DNA of 13,349 nucleotides from positions 1 through 13,349 of the forward strand of contig JADFSZ010000024.1 of the NCBI GenBank assembly GCA_022560555.1. The letters run 5' to 3'. The notes under the pieces are model-generated. The model saw only the letters and a program-made list of their open reading frames with translations, was not told where the DNA came from and ran no database searches. The position numbers and the translations under genes were made by a program. Below, one piece after another: positions 1 to 6,919 of the stretch (position 1 is its first letter; the number at the start of each line of letters is the position of its first letter). Origin of the DNA: JADFSZ01 sp022560555 [NCBI: PVC group bacterium] (lineage in GTDB: Bacteria; GCA-001730085; JADFSZ01).

Positions 1-1428
1 ACCACTAGAAAGGTGACTTTCACGACTGTTATAGTCCAAATATTGAAGTACATGATCAGTATACGTCACACCATAAACTGTCTTCCATATTTGATCTATT
101 TTTTTACATATTTCTGGTTCATCGATTTTGGCGAGCCAATTCTCTCCGGAATTATGCTGTTCGATCAAAAACCAAAAAAAGGAGAAATGCACCGGGATCA
201 ATTTCACTGGATCCGAAGTATGATTATCACCAAACTGGATTACTAAATGATTTTGAGGGATTTTAGGTTCTAATCCTTCGTAAATTACAAGCTCGATATT
301 TGTAATTGTGTCCCAAGTGTATTGCTCATTCCATATTTTATCAGTTTCTTGTGGAGCCTTGTATGGATATTTCTTTAATTCATTTAAGTAAGATTCTAAG
401 TTCAATTTTTTAGACTGCTTTATCATTATCTCCAATATTTCATTTAATTCCTCTATGTCTTCAGTGGCTCCTTGAAATTCAATTATTAATCTATGCTTAC
501 ACAATTCCATTACAGAACCCAATGTTCCAATATTCAAAGGGATTTTCATAAGTCCGTCATAGAGGAGGCGGTTTTCTTTTAATGTGAACCTAAATTCATC
601 CCACGTTTCAATAGCGGCATTAATCTGATCTTGCTCTGCTTGGGAATAAAGAAGCACAGCATATGCTGAGGCAATTGTCTGACTGTCTACTGATGAATGT
701 GTCATTGAATCAATGGCACGTCTTATAGGTAAGTTCACGTCCTTAAAGCGTTCTAAAAAATGGTATGAAACAGCCCTTATTAGATGGATTTCTCCATTAT
801 TGGGATCAAGCTGTTCAGCATTATCTAAGTGCTTTAGGGCATCAGCGTAATTTTCTTTTACTATTGCGGAGCGCGCTAATTTACAAATCGCTGAGACATT
901 TAGTTGATCAATGAGTAATATCTTGTCGGCTATTTTCTTCATCCGAATCCAGTCGTGTAGTTCTGTATAACATCTCAATAGAATTTCTAAATTTTCAATA
1001 TTCTTCGGGTGTTTTCTTTCATATTTCCGGGATATTTTAATCGCTAATTTGAATTGAACACCATTATGTAAATTCCTTGCGATAACATCTAATGGGAATT
1101 TGAGTTTTTCCATTTTCTTTACTTCATCTTCAATTCTAGGCAAATTCTGGGTCAGTAGATAATAGTGAAATTCAAGATAACTTAGAATTTTATCAGGAGG
1201 ATTAAATTTCAGTAAACCAGATTTTAAAATATCAAAGTAATCATCACGTTCATCTCCGACAAAACATGATATTATAACACCGACTGTCATAAAATTTAGT
1301 TGAGGTTTCTCTTCTAAAAGTGACCATAATAACTTAAATCCTTTATCAACATTACCAGCGAGAAAAGATTTCGTTACTTTTGCCTCATTTTTTTGATAAC
1401 CTTTGAAATTTAATTTAGAATTAGCCAT
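1..1428 (-). CDS. Unrecognised TPR-like repeat protein, C-terminus cut by the window edge
   Basis: I read this frame codon by codon from an ATG at 1428-1426 down to base 1: 476 codons without a stop, so the gene continues past the left edge. An in-frame stop at 1443-1441 bounds it upstream. The start is MANSKLNFKGYQ. There is no signal peptide or membrane segment, so it is probably cytoplasmic. The protein is rich in Lys, Glu, Leu and Ile and looks all-helical. The stretch ADALKHLDNAEQLDPNNGEI, about residues 200-219, has the spacing of a TPR helix pair. Near residues 425-455, PVHFSFFWFLIEQ followed by a Glu/Lys-rich helix faintly resembles a winged-helix unit, but this is only a guess. It is divergent from the urea genes and more AT-rich. 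AGGA at 1446-1443 lies 14 bases before the start, rather far for a ribosome binding site. I do not recognise the family or function. AT-rich genes of this kind are common in genomic islands and defence loci, but nothing here proves that. Confidence 0.8.
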   Translation of the reverse strand, partial: MANSKLNFKGYQKNEAKVTKSFLAGNVDKGFKLLWSLLEEKPQLNFMTVGVIISCFVGDERDDYFDILKSGLLKFNPPDKILSYLEFHYYLLTQNLPRIEDEVKKMEKLKFPLDVIARNLHNGVQFKLAIKISRKYERKHPKNIENLEILLRCYTELHDWIRMKKIADKILLIDQLNVSAICKLARSAIVKENYADALKHLDNAEQLDPNNGEIHLIRAVSYHFLERFKDVNLPIRRAIDSMTHSSVDSQTIASAYAVLLYSQAEQDQINAAIETWDEFRFTLKENRLLYDGLMKIPLNIGTLGSVMELCKHRLIIEFQGATEDIEELNEILEIMIKQSKKLNLESYLNELKKYPYKAPQETDKIWNEQYTWDTITNIELVIYEGLEPKIPQNHLVIQFGDNHTSDPVKLIPVHFSFFWFLIEQHNSGENWLAKIDEPEICKKIDQIWKTVYGVTYTDHVLQYLDYNSRESHLSSG

Positions 1429-1508
1429 TTGAATCAAATATTATCCTAAAATACATATGTAATGTTCAACATTTATTAAATAAAGTGCCATTTTAATGAA
1501 ATTAGCTA

Positions 1509-1537
1509 TTGACATAGCTTCTTTAATTTCATATACT
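1509..1537 (+). promoter_or_regulatory. Near-consensus sigma-70 promoter facing the urt-ure cluster
   Basis: TTGACA at 1509-1514 is a perfect -35 element and TATACT at 1532-1537 is a one-mismatch -10, separated by exactly 17 bases. Transcription would start near 1544 and run rightwards. It is the only near-consensus promoter I noticed ahead of the urea genes. By position it could now drive them, though it may originally have served a gene lost at the junction. Confidence 0.6.
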
Positions 1538-1545
1538 TAAGTATA
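1532..1545. promoter_or_regulatory. Perfect 14-bp palindrome on the -10 element, possible operator
   Basis: TATACTTAAGTATA reads the same on both strands. It starts with the -10 hexamer and ends about at the expected transcription start. A homodimeric repressor bound there would block RNA polymerase, the usual geometry of autoregulated helix-turn-helix repressors. No regulator gene is visible in the window. AT-rich DNA gives short palindromes by chance, so the position is the stronger argument. Confidence 0.4.
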
Positions 1546-1549
1546 AATA

Positions 1550-1572
1550 TAAGGAGGATTTCAAACTCCTTA
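1550..1572 (+). promoter_or_regulatory. Shine-Dalgarno sequence within a small hairpin, with no start codon after it
   Basis: AAGGAGGA at 1551-1558 is a strong ribosome binding site just after the predicted transcription start. CTCCTT at 1566-1571 is complementary to AAGGAG, and a flanking T-A pair (1550 and 1572) makes the stem 7 bp with a 9-base loop. No ATG, GTG or TTG lies at a usable distance, so the site appears orphaned. The urtA remnant starts about 80 bases further on and lacks a good site of its own. Confidence 0.4.
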
Positions 1573-1640
1573 ATCTATAAAAACTTCTAGTCAATCTATT
1601 GCCTTTACGGCGATAAAATAACCAATTATGGAAATAAAAC

Positions 1641-2420
1641 ATGCAAAAAATCTATGAAACTAGTGATTTCTATTTCGTGGCCTTTCTTCATTCCAAAGGA
1701 GTGAGTGATGACGATATTTTGGAGCAATACACACCCTTTGGACACAGCGATTACCAAACCATTGTTGCCAATATTAAGAAATTTGCCGCAAAGAAGCAGA
1801 CAGCGGTTATTTCAACCATCAATGGGGATTCCAATGTTCCCTTTTATAAGGAACTTGCGAACCAAGGAATCAAAGCAGAAGATATTCCCGTTATTGCTTT
1901 TTCCGTTGGAGAGGAAGAATTGCGCGGTGTGGACACCTCTTCCCTCGTAGGACATTTAGCTGCGTGGAATTACTTTATGTCCATTGAAACTCCTGAGAAC
2001 AAAAAGTTTATAGCTAAATGGAAGGACTATGTGAAAAAACATAATCTTCCCGGAGGAGAAAAAAGAGTGACCAATGACCCGATGGAAGCAACGTATATCG
2101 GTATGCACATGTGGGCCCAGGCGGTCGAACAGGCAAGAACGACTAATATCGATGCTGTCCGTCAAGCCCTTGGGCATCAGACCTTTCGAGCCCCGTCAGG
2201 CTATACCATTACCATGGATGCTAAGAATCATCATTTGCATAAACCGGTAATCATTGCGGAAATTAGAGCAGACGGCCAGTTTGATATTGTTTGGGAAACA
2301 GAGGGACCGATTCGGGCTGAGGCTTGGAGTCCTTATCTTCCTGACAGTGCAAAAAAAGTTGCTGATTGGACTTATCCATGGGTAAGCGGTAATGGAACGG
2401 AACCAAGGTTTTCAGATTAA
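1641..2420 (+). pseudogene. urtA: urtA remnant: C-terminal part of the urea-binding protein
   Basis: UrtA is the periplasmic receptor of the urea ABC transporter UrtABCDE. This frame gives 259 residues from an ATG at 1641, whereas family members usually have about 400-450. Family likeness starts near residue 14 (AFLHSKGV) and runs through YTPFGHSDYQTIV, ISTINGDSNVPFYKEL, FSVGEEELRG, GHLAAWNYFMS, RVTNDPMEATYIG and HHLHKPVIIAEI. The 3' end is therefore intact, including the second lobe of the type 1 periplasmic-binding fold. The signal peptide and first lobe are absent. An in-frame TAA at 1635-1637 precedes the ATG and there is no convincing ribosome binding site, so residues 1-13 are probably junction sequence. 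Even if translated, the fragment would stay in the cytoplasm and could not form the two-lobed urea site. Alternatives are a split gene whose first half lies to the left, or an assembly error. It is first in line for urtBCDE. Confidence 0.88.
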
Positions 2421-2449
2421 AGGTAGTATCCATTTATGAAAGGGTTAAG

Positions 2450-2480
2450 AGTTTCTCCTGAAAAACATTCAGGAGAAACT
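2450..2480 (+). promoter_or_regulatory. Perfect 13-bp hairpin between urtA and urtB
   Basis: AGTTTCTCCTGAA at 2450-2462 and its exact reverse complement at 2468-2480 flank a five-base AAACA loop. No T-run follows, so it is not a classic rho-independent terminator. Hairpins after the binding-protein gene of ABC transporter operons often protect the upstream mRNA or reduce read-through, so that the binding protein exceeds the permease. That role is inferred. A direct repeat ATTCCTCTG occurs just downstream at 2506-2514 and 2519-2527. Confidence 0.65.
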
Positions 2481-2574
2481 CACCTACCCATCCTGGAAAA
2501 AAATCATTCCTCTGAAAAATTCCTCTGGATGTAGGTACGATGTTTACGTTAAAATGAGACTTTTAAGGGATGAT

Positions 2575-4218
2575 ATGTACTTCCAAAGGAAAAATAGAAT
2601 AGGAATTATTCTCTGCGGTATTTTTGTCTTTTCGATCCTGATTGTATCCAGGGCATGGGGAAACGAATTAGACGAAGTTATTGGGCATCTCGGTTCTAAA
2701 AAAATAAAAGAAATCAAACAAGCTATTCAAGACATAGCACGAATGGATCAACCCCAAGTCCTGCCAACCCTCTTCGCTCTCAAGGATCGTCATCTCAGAG
2801 TCGATGAACAAGGACAGCTCTTTATCCTCAGTGATGATGAAACCACTCTGATTAATGCCATTACGAAGGAAAAAGTATCCGCAGAGGATCGGCAGCTTCG
2901 TATCCCCCGTATCAACAATTCTGTGAGACGTCTTTTATCTCCTGTTATAGCGCAATTGCAGCTTCAATCCGATGATCCCTCTATCCGCTTGGAAGCGGCC
3001 AAAGAATTAAGCAGGAAGGGAAAACTCACTGAAGATGCCGTTCTAGCGATACGTGTGGGTATCCATAAAGAACAAAATCGTAAGATTAAAAATATATTAC
3101 ATTTGGCATTAGCAAGAATCGACCTTGCCTCCGGAGATATGGATCAACGTATTCGTGCGATCGAACGGATCGGGGAGGCCGGGAACCTTCAATTTAAAAG
3201 TGTTCTTGAAAAGATACTGATTCAAAACGAAGATGCCTCCTATCCGGAGCCCGAAGAACGTATCCGGCAGGCGGCCAAGAAGGCCATCGCGGCCATAAAT
3301 CTCAAGCAGACCATCGTAACCCAGGCCGGAAACTTGTTTTATGGATTAAGTTTAGGAAGCGTTTTGCTCCTCACAGCTCTGGGACTGGCCATTACGTTTG
3401 GACTCATGGGGGTAATCAATATGGCCCATGGCGAAATGCTGATGTTGGGCGCGTATTCAACATATGTGATTCAAAACATTTTTAACACGTATCTTCCAAA
3501 TTATTTTGATTGGTATCCTTTGTTTGCTATCCCGGTTGCTTTTTTTGTAACGGCTATTGTCGGTATAATTTTAGAGCGAACCGTCATTCGGCATCTTTAT
3601 ACTCGCCCCTTGGAAACATTGCTTGCCACATGGGGTGTTAGCCTCATCATCATACAAACTGTGCGTCTCATTTTTGGCGCACAAAATGTTGAAGTGGCCA
3701 ATCCGAATTGGTTGTCCGGTGGTATAGAAGTGATGCCGGGCCTTGTTTTAACTTACAACCGCATCGCCATTATTATTTTTGCCGTGCTTGTTGTTTTTCT
3801 CGTTTGGTATATTTTGCAAAGGACGCGTTTGGGATTACAGGTGCGTGCTGTGACCCAGAATCGTTCTATGGCTGCGAGTATGGGGATTTCAACAGCAAAA
3901 ATCGATATGTGGGCCTTTGGTCTGGGAAGCGGGGTTGCGGGATTAGGCGGCGTTGCTTTATCGCAGCTTACCAACGTGGGACCGGAGTTAGGGCAGTTGT
4001 ATATTATTGATTCGTTTATGGTTGTTGTCCTGGGTGGTGTTGGCAAAATCATCGGGACTGTTGTTGGGGCCCTTGGTTTAGGAATTGCTAATAAATTTTT
4101 AGAACCTGTGTCCGGGGCTGTCCTGGGTAAAATTTTTATTTTAATTTTTATCATTTTATTCATTCAAAAATTTCCACAGGGTATATTTTCTCTGAAAGGA
4201 AGAGACGTTGAAAATTAA
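2575..4218 (+). CDS. urtB: UrtB, urea ABC transporter permease subunit
   Basis: UrtB forms half of the inner-membrane urea channel. I prefer the ATG at 2575 because AAGGGA at 2565-2570 sits four bases before it and the product then starts with a clean signal peptide (MYFQRKNRIG, then a hydrophobic run, cleavage probably after SRAWG). An in-frame ATG at 2554 would add seven residues but lacks a ribosome binding site. Numbered from 2554, residues 37-255 are a soluble, helical, HEAT-like region, the periplasmic extension usual in UrtB and absent from LivH. From about 260 onward lies the multi-span branched-chain-type permease (BPD_transp_2 family), with GLAITFGLMGVINMAHGE at 277-294 and GGVGKIIGTVVGA further on. 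The length of 547-554 residues is normal. The stop lies inside urtC (11-base overlap), pointing to coupled translation. The gene appears intact even though urtA is broken. Confidence 0.95.
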   Translation: MYFQRKNRIGIILCGIFVFSILIVSRAWGNELDEVIGHLGSKKIKEIKQAIQDIARMDQPQVLPTLFALKDRHLRVDEQGQLFILSDDETTLINAITKEKVSAEDRQLRIPRINNSVRRLLSPVIAQLQLQSDDPSIRLEAAKELSRKGKLTEDAVLAIRVGIHKEQNRKIKNILHLALARIDLASGDMDQRIRAIERIGEAGNLQFKSVLEKILIQNEDASYPEPEERIRQAAKKAIAAINLKQTIVTQAGNLFYGLSLGSVLLLTALGLAITFGLMGVINMAHGEMLMLGAYSTYVIQNIFNTYLPNYFDWYPLFAIPVAFFVTAIVGIILERTVIRHLYTRPLETLLATWGVSLIIIQTVRLIFGAQNVEVANPNWLSGGIEVMPGLVLTYNRIAIIIFAVLVVFLVWYILQRTRLGLQVRAVTQNRSMAASMGISTAKIDMWAFGLGSGVAGLGGVALSQLTNVGPELGQLYIIDSFMVVVLGGVGKIIGTVVGALGLGIANKFLEPVSGAVLGKIFILIFIILFIQKFPQGIFSLKGRDVEN

Positions 4219-5335
4219 CCGGCTTGATTATATGAAACAACGTATTCATGAGATGCATACGCCCAAAGGATGGGGTCTTATGGGATTGATGGGGAGTATC
4301 ATGATCATCGCTGTTCCTCTTTTGAATATCTTGCCATCGTCGGAATCTTTTTTTTATATTCCGGATTATTTGGTTACGTTATTTGGTAAGATCCTTTGCT
4401 ATGCTCTTGTGGCGCTTGCCTTAGATTTAGTGTGGGGATATACGGGTATATTGAGTTTGGGGCATGGCCTTTTCTTTGCCTTGGGCGGGTATGCGATGGG
4501 AATGCATTTGATGCGGAATATCGGAACCGAAGGGGTTTACAAAAGCGCACTTCCTGATTTTATGGTCTTTTTGGATTGGAAGGAACTTCCCTGGTATTGG
4601 CATGGATTTGACAAATTCCCTTTTGCGATGCTCATGGTGATTCTGGTCCCGGGTGTTCTGGCTTGGGTGTTCGGTTTTTTTGCTTTTCGCTCACGTATCA
4701 AGGGCGTTTACTTTGCGATTGTTACCCAGGCCTTGACCTTTGCGGCTATGCTCCTTTTCTTTCGGAACAATACCGGATTTGGCGGAAATAATGGCTTGAC
4801 CGACTTTAAACGTATCCTTGGGTTTTCACTGCAAGACCCTTCGACAAAGCTCGGCCTGTATGTTCTCACAGGACTTGTTCTTATAATCTTTTATATTTTT
4901 GCACGCTTTATTGTGACGAGTAAGTTGGGGCGGATCATCAGGGCCATCCGTGATGCTGAAAACAGGGTTATCTTTTCCGGTTATGATGCCTTTAAATTTA
5001 AACTCTTCATCTGGACTTTATCGGCCGTGGTGTGCGGTATTGCCGGAGCCCTTTATGTTCCGCAAGTCGGGATCATCAATCCCAGTGAGATGCAGCCATC
5101 CAACTCGATTGAAATCGTGATTTGGGTCGCGATTGGCGGACGAGGAACCCTCTTGGGGCCTATCCTGGGAGCGATTGTTGTCAACGGAGCCAAAAGCTGG
5201 TTTACTGTGGCTTATCCGGAATTTTGGCTGTATTTTTTAGGGGGGCTGTTTGTTCTTGTCACGGTATTTTTACCTCGGGGGCTCATCGGAATTTTGTCAC
5301 AAAAAAACAAGGAGCCTCTCCGTGGCCGCACTTAA
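4208..5335 (+). CDS. urtC: UrtC, urea ABC transporter permease subunit
   Basis: UrtC is the second membrane subunit and pairs with UrtB. The start is a TTG at 4208 with AAAGGAAG directly upstream at 4196-4203. It overlaps the end of urtB by 11 bases, so ribosomes may reinitiate there. The 375-residue product starts MKINRLDYMKQ, has a short cytoplasmic head, and then a series of hydrophobic segments. DLVWGYTGILSLGHG at residues 73-87 is the LivM/UrtC signature; GNNGLTDF and AIGGRGTLLGPILGA are also typical. An insertion between the second and third membrane segments (about residues 100-140, rich in Trp and Tyr) is normal for UrtC and longer than in LivM. The length is in the usual range and I see no damage. 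The last 14 bases overlap urtD. Confidence 0.95.
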   Translation: MKINRLDYMKQRIHEMHTPKGWGLMGLMGSIMIIAVPLLNILPSSESFFYIPDYLVTLFGKILCYALVALALDLVWGYTGILSLGHGLFFALGGYAMGMHLMRNIGTEGVYKSALPDFMVFLDWKELPWYWHGFDKFPFAMLMVILVPGVLAWVFGFFAFRSRIKGVYFAIVTQALTFAAMLLFFRNNTGFGGNNGLTDFKRILGFSLQDPSTKLGLYVLTGLVLIIFYIFARFIVTSKLGRIIRAIRDAENRVIFSGYDAFKFKLFIWTLSAVVCGIAGALYVPQVGIINPSEMQPSNSIEIVIWVAIGGRGTLLGPILGAIVVNGAKSWFTVAYPEFWLYFLGGLFVLVTVFLPRGLIGILSQKNKEPLRGRT

Positions 5336-6161
5336 TTACATTCGTAATATCCTTCGTCGAGACCGCGTTTTTGAATTTATGATACCGAAACCGGTCAAGA
5401 ATCCAAAGCTTCGTATCGGACAGGGATGCCTTTTATATGTCGAAGGAGTCACGGTGAGTTTTGATGGATTCAAAGCACTCGATGATTTGAATCTCTATAT
5501 CGATGACGGAGAGCTGCGATGTATTATCGGCCCGAATGGTGCCGGGAAAACCACTCTGATGGATGTGATTACCGGAAAGACGTTGCCCGAAGAAGGAAGC
5601 GTTCTTTTTGGTCAGAACATCGATCTGCTAAAGATGAAAGAACAGGAGATTGTCGAGGCCGGCATCGGACGGAAATTTCAGAGACCAACAGTATTTCAGG
5701 AACTCACCGTTATGGAGAATCTGGAGCTGGCGATGCATACCGACAAAAAAGTATGGCATAGCCTTTTCACTTATTTGTCCGAAAAACAATTGGAGCGAAT
5801 CGAAGAAATCCTGGAGTTTCTGGCGCTTCAAGATCACCGACATCAAACCGCGGGCTTGTTGAGTCACGGGCAAAAACAATGGCTCGAAATCGGGATGCTT
5901 TTGATGCAGAATCCGAAACTTCTTTTTCTCGATGAACCGGTTGCGGGTATGACGCCGCATGAAATCGAACGGACTGGGGAGTTGTTATCTTCAATGGTCC
6001 CGGAACATACGGTGGTTGTAATCGACCATGATATGGATTTTATCCGGTCCATTGCCAAAAGAGTTACGGTTCTCCATGAGGGACATGTTTTGGCCGAAGG
6101 CAGTATGAAAGATATACAAAGCAATCCTCAAGTGATTGAAGTGTACTTGGGAGAGGAATGA
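5322..6161 (+). CDS. urtD: UrtD, urea ABC transporter ATP-binding protein
   Basis: UrtD is one of the two ATPases that power urea uptake from the cytoplasmic face. I place the start at GTG 5322 because AAGGAG at 5309-5314 lies seven bases before it. The frame is open further upstream, but only as a shadow of urtC. The product has 279 residues. A 40-residue head precedes the ATPase domain, as is common in UrtD. Walker A is GPNGAGKTT (70-78), Q-loop Gln 120, signature LSHGQ (180-184), Walker B LLFLDEP (200-206) and switch His 236 in VIDHDMDF. LSHGQKQWLEIG in place of the usual LSGGQ is typical of UrtD and separates it from LivG. The gene overlaps urtC by 14 bases and urtE by four. All catalytic residues are present. 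Confidence 0.96.
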   Translation: MAALNYIRNILRRDRVFEFMIPKPVKNPKLRIGQGCLLYVEGVTVSFDGFKALDDLNLYIDDGELRCIIGPNGAGKTTLMDVITGKTLPEEGSVLFGQNIDLLKMKEQEIVEAGIGRKFQRPTVFQELTVMENLELAMHTDKKVWHSLFTYLSEKQLERIEEILEFLALQDHRHQTAGLLSHGQKQWLEIGMLLMQNPKLLFLDEPVAGMTPHEIERTGELLSSMVPEHTVVVIDHDMDFIRSIAKRVTVLHEGHVLAEGSMKDIQSNPQVIEVYLGEE

Positions 6162-6856
6162 TGCTTGAAATTGCGAATCTGAACCAGTATTATGGCGAAA
6201 GTCATACCTTGTGGGATATCCATTTAAATCTTCCCAAAGGTGTTTGTACCTGTCTTATGGGACGAAACGGAGCCGGAAAGACGACATTATTGAAATCTCT
6301 CATGGGACTTCACCCCATCAAAACAGGGCAGGTGAATTTTGATGGGACGGATATCACTCATATTCCTACCTATCGTAAAGTTCGTTTAGGTATTGGCTAT
6401 GTGCCGCAAGGCAGAGAAATCTTTTCACAGCTTACCGTAGAAGAAAACCTGCGTTTGGGGCTAACGGTGCAAAACCAGTGGCATAAAGAGATTCCTGATA
6501 AGATCTATGACCTTTTTCCTGACCTCAAAAAAATGTTAAATCGCCGTGGCGGGAATCTTTCCGGAGGGCAGCAGCAGCAGTTGTCGATTGCGCGTGCGCT
6601 TGTGGCCAATCCAAAATTTTTAATCCTTGACGAACCAACTGAAGGGATTCAGCCGAATATTGTTCATCAAATCGGGGAGGTCATTGAATATTTGTGTAAG
6701 AAAGCGGAAATGACGATTCTTTTGGTTGAGCAAAAACTGGCGTTTGCCCGTCGGACAGCGCAGCATTTTTGCATCATGGATAAAGGATATATGGTTGCTG
6801 CAGACAGAATAGATGCTTTAGATGATCAACTGATTCAAAAACATCTCAGAGTATAG
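6158..6856 (+). CDS. urtE: UrtE, urea ABC transporter ATP-binding protein
   Basis: UrtE is the second ATPase and forms a heterodimer with UrtD. The ATG at 6158 overlaps the urtD stop in an ATGA junction, with GAGAGGA just upstream; a second ATG follows directly at 6161. The 232-residue product is a standard LivF/UrtE-type ATPase: Walker A GRNGAGKT (35-42), YVPQGREIFSQLTVEENL around the Q-loop (81-98), signature LSGGQ (134-138) and Walker B FLILDEP (154-160). The H-loop position reads LLVEQKLAFA, the family's usual sequence, without the standard switch histidine. TEGIQPNIV after Walker B is also characteristic. The TAG stop at 6854-6856 lies inside the first unit of a tandem repeat that fills the gap to the next gene. 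It appears intact. Confidence 0.96.
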   Translation: MMLEIANLNQYYGESHTLWDIHLNLPKGVCTCLMGRNGAGKTTLLKSLMGLHPIKTGQVNFDGTDITHIPTYRKVRLGIGYVPQGREIFSQLTVEENLRLGLTVQNQWHKEIPDKIYDLFPDLKKMLNRRGGNLSGGQQQQLSIARALVANPKFLILDEPTEGIQPNIVHQIGEVIEYLCKKAEMTILLVEQKLAFARRTAQHFCIMDKGYMVAADRIDALDDQLIQKHLRV

Positions 6857-6906
6857 TTAAAAAAGATAGTTAAAAAGAAAAGTTAAAAAGAAGAGTTAAA
6901 AAGAAA
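6855..6906 (+). repeat. Four tandem 13-bp units between urtE and the histidine-rich gene
   Basis: The units start at 6855, 6868, 6881 and 6894. Each reads AGTTAAAAAGAAA or differs at up to three bases (the last reads AGTTAAAAAGAAA followed by GG). The first unit overlaps the urtE stop, and the last runs into the AAAGGAG ribosome binding site of the next gene. Every unit contains TTAA and 13 is not a multiple of three, so the array puts TAA stops in all three frames. Such arrays change copy number by slippage and could alter spacing or mRNA structure here. No function is shown. Confidence 0.85.
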
Positions 6907-6919
6907 GGAGCGAAACCGT

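Larger units (their letters stand above)
1429..1640. other. AT-rich intergenic stretch between the minus-strand gene and the urtA remnant
   Basis: No gene is supported here. The stretch holds a plus-strand promoter, a palindrome and a small hairpin, listed separately. On the minus strand, GTTCAA at 1464-1469 (read as TTGAAC) and ATTATC at 1440-1445 (read as GATAAT) are 18 bases apart and could be a promoter for the left gene. It would leave only about five bases of leader before the ATG at 1428, so I hold it loosely. TTTATT-A-AATAAA at 1472-1484 is a further small AT palindrome. I find no trace of the missing first half of urtA here. Confidence 0.6.

Noticed and set aside
13-246. Plus-strand open frame of 77 codons
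   Set aside because: It lies antisense to the long minus-strand gene and has no ribosome binding site or recognisable motif; the minus-strand frame is open for 476 codons.
1532-1545. Palindrome as a restriction or transposon target only
   Set aside because: CTTAAG at its centre is a known six-base site, but the overlap with a near-consensus -10 element makes a regulatory reading better supported; chance remains possible.
2450-2480. Hairpin as a rho-independent terminator after urtA
   Set aside because: No T-run follows the stem, and urtB follows closely in the same direction.
2675-3310. N-terminal soluble region of UrtB as a novel domain fusion
   Set aside because: A periplasmic extension of this size ahead of the permease part is usual in UrtB proteins, so it is not new.
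5250-5321. Upstream ATG start for urtD
   Set aside because: It lies deep inside urtC and encodes no UrtD-like sequence; the GTG at 5322 has AAGGAG at ideal distance.
6855-6906. Tandem units as a CRISPR array
   Set aside because: Units of 13 bp are directly adjacent, without spacers, and too short for CRISPR repeats.
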